From assembly GCA_016841285.1 (NCBI GenBank), contig JAENZK010000003.1, forward strand, positions 1 through 44,201: a stretch of 44,201 bases of DNA, in the 5' to 3' direction. This document shows positions 1 to 9,510 of the stretch, piece after piece. A model generated the notes under the pieces. The model was not told the origin of the DNA and searched no databases. It saw only the letters and a list, made by a program, of their open reading frames with translations. Source of the DNA: Guptibacillus hwajinpoensis. GTDB taxonomy: Bacteria > Bacillota > Bacilli > Bacillales > Bacillaceae_J. The stretch's first letter is position 1. Each line of letters begins with the position of its first letter. The translations under genes were made by a program, and so were the position numbers.

Positions 1-2067
1 ATTGCAGTAATTTGTGCTTCTGTTACATCGGATACAGAATTTACCGGTGGTACGGCAGTTCTTCACCATCTCTTACGTTATGGTTATACTGGTAAGATTT
101 ATCCTATTAATCCTAAATACGATTCTATTATGAATTGTAAGTGTTATAAAAGTATCGCTGATATGCCTGAAGAGGTCGACTTGGCAGTGATTGCGGTAGC
201 AAGCAAACGGGTTCCAGAGTTAATGCGAGAGTGCGGTGAAGCAGGTGTAAAAGCAGTCAATGTAATTAGTTCTGGCTTCGCTGAAATATCAAGTCCACAT
301 GGGAAAGAGTTGCAGGAGGAAATTATCTCGATTGCAAAAAAATACAAAATGAGTCTTGTAGGACCAAATAACCTAGGTGTTATTAACTTGCACGATAAAG
401 TAGTTGCAAGTACTTCAGCAGGCTTGTGGTGCAATAAGTTAACAACTGGACCTATTGGTTGGGTCTCTCAGAGTGGAGCTCTAACAAGCTCACTTTATCC
501 AAGAGCTATGGATTCAGGCGTTGGTTTAGCTTACGTAGTCACCCTTGGTAATGAAGCGGATTTAGAGATGTCCGATTTTATTTCCTACATGTTGGACGAT
601 CCTCGTGTTGAAGTTGTTGCCGCTTATATCGAGCGGATTCAAGATATGGAAAAGTTTATCAAAGTCGCTCATAAAGCTAGAAAAGTTGGTAAACCAATTA
701 TTGCGATGAAGACTGGTAGTTCAGAACGTGGAGCAGCAGCTGCTATGGCACACACTGGTTCACTCGTAGGTTCTGATAAACTTTACCGTGCATTTTTTAG
801 ACAACATGGTATTGTCCAGGTGGAAAAAATAGATGAACTTTTTGATACTGCTCTTTTGCTTAGCAAATGGAAGTCTTATGGACCTGTCAATAATTTGGCG
901 GTTGTTACTACATCCGGTGGAGCAGGCGGAATCTTAGCCGATCTTTGTGAACCTGCTAATCTTAATATCCCACCACTAAATATGGAAACACAGGAACGTA
1001 TCATGAAAGCGGTCCCGGAGTTTGGATCTGCACAAAATCCAATCGATTTGACTGCTCATATTTTAAAAACTACAGATCAATTATTTGAAGTAGGCAAGGT
1101 ACTTGATGAAAGTGACGAAGTTGATGGCGTACTATTTGCTCTTACAGCGCTTCCACCTAAACACTCGCTTCGATTTGCCGAAATCATCTCTAAATACAAT
1201 GAAACTACTGATAAGCCCATTGCAGTTTGTTGGTTCACTGGATCATTAAACTACAAAGCTATTAATTTGATTCACAAAAAAGGTATTGCATGTTACACAG
1301 ACTTTGAGCCAGTGGTTACAGCATTAAAAAGGCGCAGTCAGTACCTAAGTTATAAAAATGCTAACATAACTCAAAGGGATCCATCAGAGTCTGTCATGTT
1401 TCAAATTGAACGAAGTGGTGCATTTTCCGAATACGAAAGCAAGAGTTTCTTAAGAGAATTTGGAGTACCAACCACTCAAGAAATACTCGCAAAAAGTTGG
1501 GTTGATACCTTAAAGGGAGCAGCAGAAATTGGCTATCCAGTTGTAATCAAAATCGATTCACCCGATATTCAACATAAGACGGAAGCAGATGTTGTTCGTC
1601 TAAATATAAAGAACGAGGATGAATTAAAAATTGCATATGAACAAATTACACAAAATGCCAAAACCTTTCGACCGGATGCTAAAATTAACGGTGTTTTGGT
1701 GCAAGAAATGGTTACCGGAGGAGTCGAAGTGTTTATCGGAGCTACTGTTGATCCACAATTTGGTCCCAACATTGTTTATGGATTAGGCGGTATCTATGTA
1801 GAACTATTCAAAGATATTGCCCATCGAATTGCACCGATTTCAGAAGAAGAAGCCTTAGATATGATTGAACAAACAAAGAGTGTCCAAATTCTTAAGGGAG
1901 CTAGAGGAAAAGGACCATACGACATCCAAAGTTTAGCTAAATTGATTGTCAGTGTTTCTGAAACTGTAGTCAAGTTGGGAAATCGTTTATCCGAATTGGA
2001 CCTAAACCCGGTAATTGTCACAAAAGATGAGGTAAAAGTTGTTGACGCTTTGCTTATAACCAAATAA
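1..2067 (+). CDS. ADP-forming acyl-CoA synthetase (acetate--CoA ligase family, fused alpha/beta), 5' end truncated by the window
   Basis: Frame 1 is open from base 1 (IAVICASVTSDTEFTGGTAVLHHLLRYGYTGKIYPINPKYDSIM...), CoA-binding and ATP-grasp-like C-terminal region (GYPVVIKIDSPDIQHKTEADVVRLNI, LDLNPVIV). Confidence 0.9.
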   Translation: MAVICASVTSDTEFTGGTAVLHHLLRYGYTGKIYPINPKYDSIMNCKCYKSIADMPEEVDLAVIAVASKRVPELMRECGEAGVKAVNVISSGFAEISSPHGKELQEEIISIAKKYKMSLVGPNNLGVINLHDKVVASTSAGLWCNKLTTGPIGWVSQSGALTSSLYPRAMDSGVGLAYVVTLGNEADLEMSDFISYMLDDPRVEVVAAYIERIQDMEKFIKVAHKARKVGKPIIAMKTGSSERGAAAAMAHTGSLVGSDKLYRAFFRQHGIVQVEKIDELFDTALLLSKWKSYGPVNNLAVVTTSGGAGGILADLCEPANLNIPPLNMETQERIMKAVPEFGSAQNPIDLTAHILKTTDQLFEVGKVLDESDEVDGVLFALTALPPKHSLRFAEIISKYNETTDKPIAVCWFTGSLNYKAINLIHKKGIACYTDFEPVVTALKRRSQYLSYKNANITQRDPSESVMFQIERSGAFSEYESKSFLREFGVPTTQEILAKSWVDTLKGAAEIGYPVVIKIDSPDIQHKTEADVVRLNIKNEDELKIAYEQITQNAKTFRPDAKINGVLVQEMVTGGVEVFIGATVDPQFGPNIVYGLGGIYVELFKDIAHRIAPISEEEALDMIEQTKSVQILKGARGKGPYDIQSLAKLIVSVSETVVKLGNRLSELDLNPVIVTKDEVKVVDALLITK

Positions 2068-2118
2068 ACAGTCCCATGAAATGGACATTATCGCTTATAT
2101 AGAAAGGGGAAATCTATT

Positions 2119-2904
2119 TTGGATTTGATTAAAGTTGAACAAAATGGACACGTGAAAATAGTTACTCTTAATAGGTCTGATTCTTTAAATGCGATAAGTT
2201 TCGATTTATCCCAGAGATTTCACCAGTTGCTTGATGGGCTTAGATATGACAAAGATACGAGAGTATTGGTTATTACCGGTAGTGGACGTGCTTTTTGTGC
2301 TGGTGCAGATTTAAAAGAACGCAGTAGTTATAGTGAGGATGAAAAGGCGCGGAAAATATTAGAAATGATTGAAAGTGTTTCTAGTTTATTTGAACGAATT
2401 GAAATGCTGGAAATACCTACTATAGCTGCGATTAATGGATACTGCCTTGGGGGTGGATTAGAACTTGCTCTTGCATGTGACATGAGGATAGCAGGAGACA
2501 ATTGTTTGTTTGGCTTCCCTGAAATTAATTATGGCAGTTATCCAGGTGCCGGAGCTCCAACTAGGTTTCCAAGAATCATAGGCGTTGGAAAAGCTAAAGA
2601 GCTGCTATTCACAGGCAGACGAATTAACGCTACTGAAGCAGAACGAATTGGCTTGTTGGAAAAAGTTGTTCCTGCGGAAAGCATTCTAGAAGAGGCGATG
2701 CAATTAGCCGAAGAGATTGCCCAACATGCTCCTTTAGCGTTACGGGGTCTGAAGAATGCAATAAATTACGGGTTGAGAACAACTCCTGAACTTTCTCAAA
2801 AAATTTCAATCTGGTTTAGGGAATCTATTGATGTATCTGAGGATTACCAAGAAGGTTTACGAGCTCGTGTCGAAAAGAGAAAGCCCGTGTTTAAAGGTAA
2901 ATAA
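2119..2904 (+). CDS. Enoyl-CoA hydratase/isomerase family protein (TTG start)
   Basis: Crotonase motifs GRAFCAGADLKER and GYCLGGGLELALACDMRIA; SD gaaagggga upstream. Confidence 0.9.
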   Translation: MDLIKVEQNGHVKIVTLNRSDSLNAISFDLSQRFHQLLDGLRYDKDTRVLVITGSGRAFCAGADLKERSSYSEDEKARKILEMIESVSSLFERIEMLEIPTIAAINGYCLGGGLELALACDMRIAGDNCLFGFPEINYGSYPGAGAPTRFPRIIGVGKAKELLFTGRRINATEAERIGLLEKVVPAESILEEAMQLAEEIAQHAPLALRGLKNAINYGLRTTPELSQKISIWFRESIDVSEDYQEGLRARVEKRKPVFKGK

Positions 2905-2972
2905 TAAATTGTGATTTAAATTAGCTTGGTAATAATAATGGGAAAACATTACATTATACGAGGAGGAACAAT

Positions 2973-3764
2973 ATGTTTGAACTTACTAATAAGGTTGCAA
3001 TTGTCTCTGGGAGTACTTATGGAATGGGCTTTACGATAGCAGAAGCTTTAGCAAAACAAGGAGCCAAAGTTGTTATTGTAGGTAGAAAAGAAAATTTAGT
3101 TTGGGATGCAGCTAACAAAATTAATGAGTCTGGCGGTAATGCGATAGGAATTCCTACGGACGTACTTGTCCACGAAAATACTCAGGAGTTGGTAGATAAA
3201 ACTGTCCAAGAATTTGGCAAAGTTGATGTTTTGGTCAACGTTGTTGGTGGCGGTTTCAGAAAGAACTTTGTTGACTACACTGAACAAGACTGGGATGAAA
3301 TAATGGACCTTAACTTGAAAAGCGTGTTTAATTGCACTCAGACAGTTGCTAAGCAAATGATTAAGCAGGGCACAGGAGGAAGTATTATCAATATTTCTTC
3401 CGTGGCATCATGGGTACCTGACCGTACAATGTCAGCCTATTCTGCATCCAAAGGTGCAATTAACAGTCTATCAATTACGATAGCTCAAGAGCTTGGCGAG
3501 CACAAAATTAGAGTAAATAGTATTTTACCTGGTTTCATCGACACACCTGGGGCAAGAGAGTTAAGTTCAGAAGGCTTTGATAAATTAAAATCTAAAAGAT
3601 CAGCGTATACGGCATTAAACAAATATGGCAGACCGGAAAATATTGCTGCGGCTGCAGTTTATCTTGCTTCTGACGAATCTGACTTCATGACAGGTAGTCA
3701 ACTTAGACTTGATGGTGGAGTTGGTATAAAATGGCCTCATTATCTTGAAGATATTGAAGAATAA
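2973..3764 (+). CDS. Short-chain dehydrogenase/reductase
   Basis: SGSTYGMG cofactor loop, SAYSASKGA active site, PGFIDTPG; SD gaggagg. Confidence 0.88.
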   Translation: MFELTNKVAIVSGSTYGMGFTIAEALAKQGAKVVIVGRKENLVWDAANKINESGGNAIGIPTDVLVHENTQELVDKTVQEFGKVDVLVNVVGGGFRKNFVDYTEQDWDEIMDLNLKSVFNCTQTVAKQMIKQGTGGSIINISSVASWVPDRTMSAYSASKGAINSLSITIAQELGEHKIRVNSILPGFIDTPGARELSSEGFDKLKSKRSAYTALNKYGRPENIAAAAVYLASDESDFMTGSQLRLDGGVGIKWPHYLEDIEE

Positions 3765-3889
3765 GGATAAAACGTTTTAATCTCTACGTCTTACGGAGTT
3801 TTATCAAAGAAGGTTGGAAAACAGATTAAAACTAGGAATCAATTCATATAATTTGACGGCGGGTGGGAAAGGACTCGACACCATTTCAC

Positions 3890-3922
3890 CGAGTGTAAAG
3901 TTCTCTTCCTCACTCGTTTTTT
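3890..3922 (+). terminator. Possible intrinsic terminator between SDR and TRAP operon
   Basis: CGAGTG (3890-3895) / CACTCG (3911-3916) followed by a T run. Confidence 0.45.
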
Positions 3923-3949
3923 AGTGGTTCAATTAAAGGGAGAGGGGGA

Positions 3950-4039
3950 GTGAAAAAAATGAAATTGAAGCTGGTTTTGAAATCGTTTTCAGATTTTGAA
4001 TATAGCCCAGTGGTAATAGTGAAAATGTATACCTTGTAG
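3950..4039 (+). CDS. Possible 29-codon leader ORF upstream of TRAP genes (GTG or internal ATG start)
   Basis: agggagaggggg SD-like run, then GTGAAAAAAATGAAATTG...TTGTAG (MKKMKLKLVLKSFSDFEYSPVVIVKMYTL). Confidence 0.3.
   Translation: MKKMKLKLVLKSFSDFEYSPVVIVKMYTL
3978..3991 (+). promoter_or_regulatory. CcpA cre-like site
   Basis: TGAAATCGTTTTCA matches TGNAANCGNWNNCA at every defined position. Confidence 0.65.
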
Positions 4040-4083
4040 AATTTAACTAAGTAAGATTGAACAAAACAGAAAGGGTTAGATAG

Positions 4084-4620
4084 ATGAAAATAATTAAGTT
4101 TTTTAATTTCATTGATCGCATAGCCGTTGGCATAGCTATTATATCATTGTTTGTAATGATGGTATTAATTACTATGGATTCATTAGCTAGATCAGTATTA
4201 AATAACCCGATTGTCGGTGTGTTAGAACTTACTGAAAAGTATTTAATGGTTTCTTTCGTTTTTTTAAGTTTAAGTTACACGATGAAAAAAAATGGACACA
4301 TTCGAATTGATTTATTTTTAAATAAACTTTCTGGATGGACATTGTTTCTTTTGGAAAGTTTTGGGTTAGCGGCAGGCATGGTTTTGTTTGTTGGCGTTGC
4401 TTACCAAGGAGTATTATCGACACTTGAAGCATATACACACAATTATGTTGAAACTGGTGTAATACCATGGCCATTATGGCTTTCTTTAATTTGGGTTCCA
4501 ATCGGCTCGTTGCTTTTAATAGGGAGAATTATTATTTATATTATGAATTTATTTCAATATATGAAAGAATCAAAACCTGCTAAAAAAGAAAGTGAAGATA
4601 ATAAAGAAGAAATAATTTAG
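4084..4620 (+). CDS. TRAP transporter small permease (DctQ)
   Basis: Four hydrophobic segments, DctQ-type order before DctM. Confidence 0.88.
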   Translation: MKIIKFFNFIDRIAVGIAIISLFVMMVLITMDSLARSVLNNPIVGVLELTEKYLMVSFVFLSLSYTMKKNGHIRIDLFLNKLSGWTLFLLESFGLAAGMVLFVGVAYQGVLSTLEAYTHNYVETGVIPWPLWLSLIWVPIGSLLLIGRIIIYIMNLFQYMKESKPAKKESEDNKEEII

Positions 4621-4666
4621 ATGTAAGTAAGTGAGTTTCTAATAATCTGTATATAGGAGGGGTTAA

Positions 4667-5956
4667 ATGGAAATTGCAATAATTATTATTTTATTAATTT
4701 TTTTCATGTTTATTGGAATGCCGATTGCGTTTGCGCTAGGGTTTACAGGAAGTATTGGCCTCTTGGTTTATGGTGGTTGGGATACAGCAATGGGAATTCT
4801 TCAAACGAGTCCTCATGGTACGACAGCAAGTTTCTTGTTAACAACAGTTCCTATGTACATTTTAATGGCAGAATTTTTGAATAAAAGCGATATTATCAAA
4901 GATTTTTATTATTCCTCTCATAAATGGTTGGGTCACTACAAAGGTGGTCTAGGAATCTCGGCAATATTTGCCGGCGCTGGGATGGGAGCGGTTTGTGGTT
5001 CAAGTGTTGCATCGGCGTCAACAATGGCATCAACAGGCTATCCTGAAATGAAGAAATATGGTTACAACACTTCATTTGCAATGGGCATTGTTTCATCATC
5101 AGGTACTTTGGCTATCCTCATCCCGCCTAGTCTTGCTCTTATTATTTATGGGATTTTAACAGATGTTCCTATAGGCCATCTATTAATTGCTGGGCTTGTT
5201 CCAGGGATCATAACAGCGATTGGTTACATTATAACCATTCGTTTTATGATTGCTATTAAACCAGATTTAGTGCGGAAAAGTGTTGAACCTGCGCCTTTTA
5301 AGGAAAGGGTATATTCTCTTAAAAATATCTGGCCAACCATTTTACTAATCATCATTATTATTTCAGTAATATTTCTAGGTGTTGCAACCGTTACCGAAGC
5401 AGGGGCGTTTGGTGCATTTTCTGCCTTGGTCTTAGGGCTTGTAATGAAACGCCTGACTATTAAAGGCATGAAAGAAGCATTTTTAAATACGTTAGAAACA
5501 ACAACTAAAATTTTAGCACTAATTGTTGGAGCAATGATTTTTGGTTACTTTTTAACCATTACACAAGTAACTCAAAATATTATTAATTTTGCTTCTACTA
5601 CAGAACTTTCTAAATGGACTATTTTGCTAATGGTATGTCTGCTATACCTTATTTTAGGATTGTTTTTAGACGGTACAGCAATACTCTTATTGACAATACC
5701 GTTAACATTTCCATTAATGATGGCATTAGATTTTAGTCCAATTTGGTATGGTGTGATCGTTACAAAACTTATTGAAATTGGCTTATTGACGCCACCACTC
5801 GGTATGAATGTATTCGTAGCATCGAGTGCAGCTGGTGTTGGTGTTGACAAATCTTTTAAAGGGGTGATGCCTTTTATTGCATGTGAGGTTGTTTTAATAG
5901 CTATTTTGATTGCGTTTCCTTCAATCACTACGTTCTTACCAGAATTAAATGGGTAA
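4667..5956 (+). CDS. TRAP transporter large permease (DctM)
   Basis: GMPIAFALGFTG, GAGMGAVCGSSVASASTMASTGYPEM, multi-TM. Confidence 0.95.
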   Translation: MEIAIIIILLIFFMFIGMPIAFALGFTGSIGLLVYGGWDTAMGILQTSPHGTTASFLLTTVPMYILMAEFLNKSDIIKDFYYSSHKWLGHYKGGLGISAIFAGAGMGAVCGSSVASASTMASTGYPEMKKYGYNTSFAMGIVSSSGTLAILIPPSLALIIYGILTDVPIGHLLIAGLVPGIITAIGYIITIRFMIAIKPDLVRKSVEPAPFKERVYSLKNIWPTILLIIIIISVIFLGVATVTEAGAFGAFSALVLGLVMKRLTIKGMKEAFLNTLETTTKILALIVGAMIFGYFLTITQVTQNIINFASTTELSKWTILLMVCLLYLILGLFLDGTAILLLTIPLTFPLMMALDFSPIWYGVIVTKLIEIGLLTPPLGMNVFVASSAAGVGVDKSFKGVMPFIACEVVLIAILIAFPSITTFLPELNG

Positions 5957-6028
5957 GAGAAATGTTACTTGAAAGAATTACTGATTACGATTATACGATT
6001 AGATCTAAATTAATTGGAGGTATGCAAA

Positions 6029-7114
6029 TTGTTATTGAGAAAAGGTATGATACTCATTTTAATTACTCTGTTGATTATGTTAACTGGTTGCGGTGGCGCT
6101 TCTACAACAAACCAAGAGGAAGCAGATAGTAATCAAGGAGGGACGAATAGTCAACAAGAGACATACACATTTAAATTGGCAGGATATCACCCAACTACTA
6201 GTCCTGTATCAACTGAATACATTGAAGTATTTATTAAAAGGGTTGAAGAATTAAGCAATGGTAAAGTTAAAATTGAATATTTTCCAGCTGAACAAATGGG
6301 AAAAGCCAGCGCGTTGTTAGATCTTGTAAAAAACGGTACAGTAGATATGGCCAATATATCTCCTGCATACTATTCCGATAGATTGCCTTTAAATAGTGTT
6401 ACGGATTTACCTAACATCTATAGTTCTGTTGAAGAAGGTGTACAAATTTTATGGAATCTAATGGGTGGAGAACTAGGGAAAGAATTTACTAATCAGGGTT
6501 TGCGACCTTTAGCGACTTCTACAACATTACCCTACCCACTTTTTATGGTAGATAAAAAAGTAACGACTTTAGAAGATGTAAAAGGTCTAAAAGTTAGGGT
6601 TGCTGGAGCTACTGCTGAAATAACAGTGAATAAACTAGGAGCAACACCTGTTAAAGTGTCTGCTCCGGAACAGTACTCAGCATTTGAACGAGGGGTTTTG
6701 AATGCTGGAATGCTCGCATTGACAAGTTTTCCAACATATCAATTAGATGATTTTATTAAGTACTATATTAATAATATTTATTTAGGTGGTGCGTCCAACA
6801 TAATAACGATGAATAATAAAGTTTACGACAAATTACCTGAAGATATTAAAACAGCAATGGAACAAGCGAGTAAGGAAGCTATGGAGAACTTTGCTCAAAA
6901 AGAAGACGAATCATTACTTAAATATAAAAAAGAATACACAGAAAATAATGCAATCGAATTTTACGATTTGAGTGAGGAGCAATTAGTAGTATGGAATGAA
7001 ATTTTTGCAGAAGTTGAAAAAGAGTGGGTAGGTAACATGGAGAAATTTGGTATAAATAGTGCGCAAGTAGTTTTAGATAAGGCTAAACAAGAAAGAGATA
7101 ATCTTAGAAAGTAA
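6029..7114 (+). CDS. TRAP transporter substrate-binding lipoprotein (DctP family)
   Basis: Lipobox LTGC; DctP fold signatures; TTG at 6029 is about 8 nt after GGAGG, so the ORF-track start at 6014 overlaps the SD. Confidence 0.9.
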   Translation: MLLRKGMILILITLLIMLTGCGGASTTNQEEADSNQGGTNSQQETYTFKLAGYHPTTSPVSTEYIEVFIKRVEELSNGKVKIEYFPAEQMGKASALLDLVKNGTVDMANISPAYYSDRLPLNSVTDLPNIYSSVEEGVQILWNLMGGELGKEFTNQGLRPLATSTTLPYPLFMVDKKVTTLEDVKGLKVRVAGATAEITVNKLGATPVKVSAPEQYSAFERGVLNAGMLALTSFPTYQLDDFIKYYINNIYLGGASNIITMNNKVYDKLPEDIKTAMEQASKEAMENFAQKEDESLLKYKKEYTENNAIEFYDLSEEQLVVWNEIFAEVEKEWVGNMEKFGINSAQVVLDKAKQERDNLRK

Positions 7115-7145
7115 ATAATCAGACTTAAACTGAATATATTAATTG

Positions 7146-7203
7146 CCCTTACTAAACTTGGAAGCTATAGTAATTAACTACGGCTTCCAAGGAGGCTTAA
7201 GGG
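7146..7203. repeat. Long imperfect hairpin between convergent dctP and LysR genes
   Basis: CCCTTA/TAAGGG outer arms, CTTGGAAGC (7157-7165)/GCTTCCAAG (7183-7191), TAGT/ACTA inner arms. Confidence 0.75.
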
Positions 7204-7229
7204 TAACAATGAATTTGTTCCAGCTATTA

Positions 7230-8135
7230 TTATACCTCTGAAAAATAGTTAACTAGAATTGTCATAAATTCCTTAACTGATGGTGGTACATAGCGGGCTT
7301 CTTCAGATACAATGTATATTTTCCTTTTTACTGTCGGTTTTTTTATTCTAACAAAATGAATACCATTTAAATAAGCATACTTGAAATAGGTTTCAGGTAC
7401 AATGGCAATTGCAATACCGGCTTTAACTAAATAGTAGGCAGCATCTAAATTTTCAACCTCATAAAGTCCATTTGGCTCACAACCAACGGAATGATATGCC
7501 TCCAACACTACTTTTTGAAGTTCACCTTTATTTGGATATTGAACGATATTTTCATGTATTAATTTAGAAAAATCAATATACTCTAATTCTTTAAGCGGAT
7601 GATTTAATGAGGTAATTAGTATTAATTCCTCTTCAATAACAGGAGTGAATTGTAATTGCTTTAACTCACTTGAACTAGTACTTGTTATACCAAAATGAAT
7701 TTCGTAATTTTCTAGAGCTTTTTCCATTTCTCTTGTCCCCATCGACTTGAAATTGACAGACACATTTGGATATTTATTATTAAATTGATTTAAAACATAG
7801 GGAATCCAATATTTGGTGGAATCAATTAATCCAATGTTTATTATTCCTGATCCAGTTTCTCTAATGTTATCGATTTCATTATAAATATTATTATATTCCC
7901 TTAATACATTATTACCTAGGGTATAAAAGAGTCGACCAGATTCTGTTAGGTTCACTACTTTGGTACTTCTCTCAAATAACGGAAAACCCAATTCTTGTTC
8001 TAATACTTTGATTTGTGAACTCAGTGAGGGTTGTGAAATATGCAATTCTTCTGATGCTTTAGTGAAATTACGATTACGTGCAACAGATTCAAAGTATTTT
8101 AGATGGCGAATATCGATATTTAACACTCCCTGCAA
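7230..8135 (-). CDS. LysR family transcriptional regulator
   Basis: N-terminal HTH DIRHLKYFESVARNRNFTKASEELHISQPSLSSQIKVLEQELG. Confidence 0.93.
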   Translation of the reverse strand: MQGVLNIDIRHLKYFESVARNRNFTKASEELHISQPSLSSQIKVLEQELGFPLFERSTKVVNLTESGRLFYTLGNNVLREYNNIYNEIDNIRETGSGIINIGLIDSTKYWIPYVLNQFNNKYPNVSVNFKSMGTREMEKALENYEIHFGITSTSSSELKQLQFTPVIEEELILITSLNHPLKELEYIDFSKLIHENIVQYPNKGELQKVVLEAYHSVGCEPNGLYEVENLDAAYYLVKAGIAIAIVPETYFKYAYLNGIHFVRIKKPTVKRKIYIVSEEARYVPPSVKEFMTILVNYFSEV

Positions 8136-8354
8136 AAATTATTTAAGACCTAAAATTCGTATTTATATTTGATAGACTTTAGAAGAAAAAGGTTATATTT
8201 TTAGTCTAAATTAGCCTCTTGCATTTGTTTTATAGAATAAAACGATCATTTTATGAAAATTCATAATATATATTATAAAAAAAATTAGTATTTATCGCAA
8301 TCGCCTTTTTTATATTTTACGTAAAAAAATATTCGGAAAAGTCAGAAAATAAAT

Positions 8355-8383
8355 TTGACTTTTCAATGATTTTATAATAAAAT
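8355..8383 (+). promoter_or_regulatory. Sigma-A type promoter for first IclR gene
   Basis: TTGACT-N17-TAAAAT. Confidence 0.7.
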
Positions 8384-8415
8384 TTTATATGTAAAAATGG
8401 TTATTGCATATGATC

Positions 8416-8429
8416 GAGAACACGTTCTC
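8416..8429. promoter_or_regulatory. Operator-like palindrome downstream of the 8355 promoter
   Basis: GAGAAC-AC-GTTCTC. Confidence 0.45.
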
Positions 8430-8579
8430 TCTCTGTGTATTCCTCATAATATTAGATGTAATCGTATAGTAAAGTGAATTAATTGATATTATTAAAATGC
8501 AAGTTTGTCTTATCAGAACGATAGGAACTTTAAGTAAACATTGTTTTTAATTTGGGATAAATTGAAAGGAATGTATATA

Positions 8580-9359
8580 ATGGTTCAACATAAATATGAA
8601 GCTCCCGCGGTTTTTCAAGCCTCAAGAGTATTAAAATTTTTAAGTAGATATAAGTATGGAAACAGCACTTTAACACAAATCAGTGAAACTCTAGGATTAA
8701 ATAAGAGTACATGTTTAAGGATTTTAAAAACCTTGGAGGAAGCAGATTTTGTATCATTCAATTCTTTTAGAAAAACATATAGCCTCGGTCCTTACCTTGT
8801 TGTTCTTGGGAGTAGAGCATTTGAGCAGATAGATTACTTATCCTTGTCAAAATCATTCCTAAAACGGTTAGTCGATCTTACTTGCTTAACAAGTGTTCTT
8901 GTGGATAGAGTAAGTAATGATAGATTAGTATATGTAGCAAAAGAAGAAATAAATGAAGCCCATAGGATCAATGTTTCAGTTGGGAACCAATTTAAGATAG
9001 CTGAGATTTCTTATGGAATGTGGTTTTTAGCTTATATGAATGAAAAAGAAAGAATGAAGTATATAAACAAAGGTCTACGTCAAGTTACTCCTTGCACTAT
9101 AACAGACGTAAAAGAATATATACATAAGATGGAGCTTGCTAAGGAGCAAGGATACATAGTTAGTAATGAGGTATATGTCACGGGGATTACTGGTATATCT
9201 GCTCCAATCTTTAAAAATAGTGGAGAGGTTGGTTCAGTAATTGCATGTATAGGATTTTCCACTATGAGACAAAGTGAAGTCCAAAATGCTGTCGAAAGTG
9301 TAATGAGAGTTGCAAAGGAATTTAACGAAATGCTTTCACTTCAATTTATAAATCAATAA
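8580..9359 (+). CDS. IclR family transcriptional regulator (copy 1)
   Basis: wHTH STLTQISETLGLNKSTCLRILKTLEEADFV and IclR effector domain; ATG 8580 with SD aaagga. Confidence 0.9.
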   Translation: MVQHKYEAPAVFQASRVLKFLSRYKYGNSTLTQISETLGLNKSTCLRILKTLEEADFVSFNSFRKTYSLGPYLVVLGSRAFEQIDYLSLSKSFLKRLVDLTCLTSVLVDRVSNDRLVYVAKEEINEAHRINVSVGNQFKIAEISYGMWFLAYMNEKERMKYINKGLRQVTPCTITDVKEYIHKMELAKEQGYIVSNEVYVTGITGISAPIFKNSGEVGSVIACIGFSTMRQSEVQNAVESVMRVAKEFNEMLSLQFINQ

Positions 9360-9510
9360 AGAAGTAATGAATTGTATTTCAGTAATATGTTTATGGTTGA
9401 AAAGATGATAAAATATTCATTACTAATACTGAGGATAATAACCATATAGTTTTAGGAGGAATTGTAATATTTCTTATTTAAAATATATAAATGAAAGGAA
9501 TAGAAAAACG

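Noticed and set aside
144-434. Antisense ORFs over well-supported genes (e.g. 144-434, 1569-1772, 5572-5928, 13844-14188, 39493-39876)
   Set aside because: They lie opposite strongly coding frames, show no SD or recognisable domain, and look like codon-bias shadows
3766-3805. GATAAAAC...GTTTTATC inverted repeat as terminator, or its AAAACGTTTT core as cre
   Set aside because: Loop long, no T tract, and cre positions G2/C13 do not match
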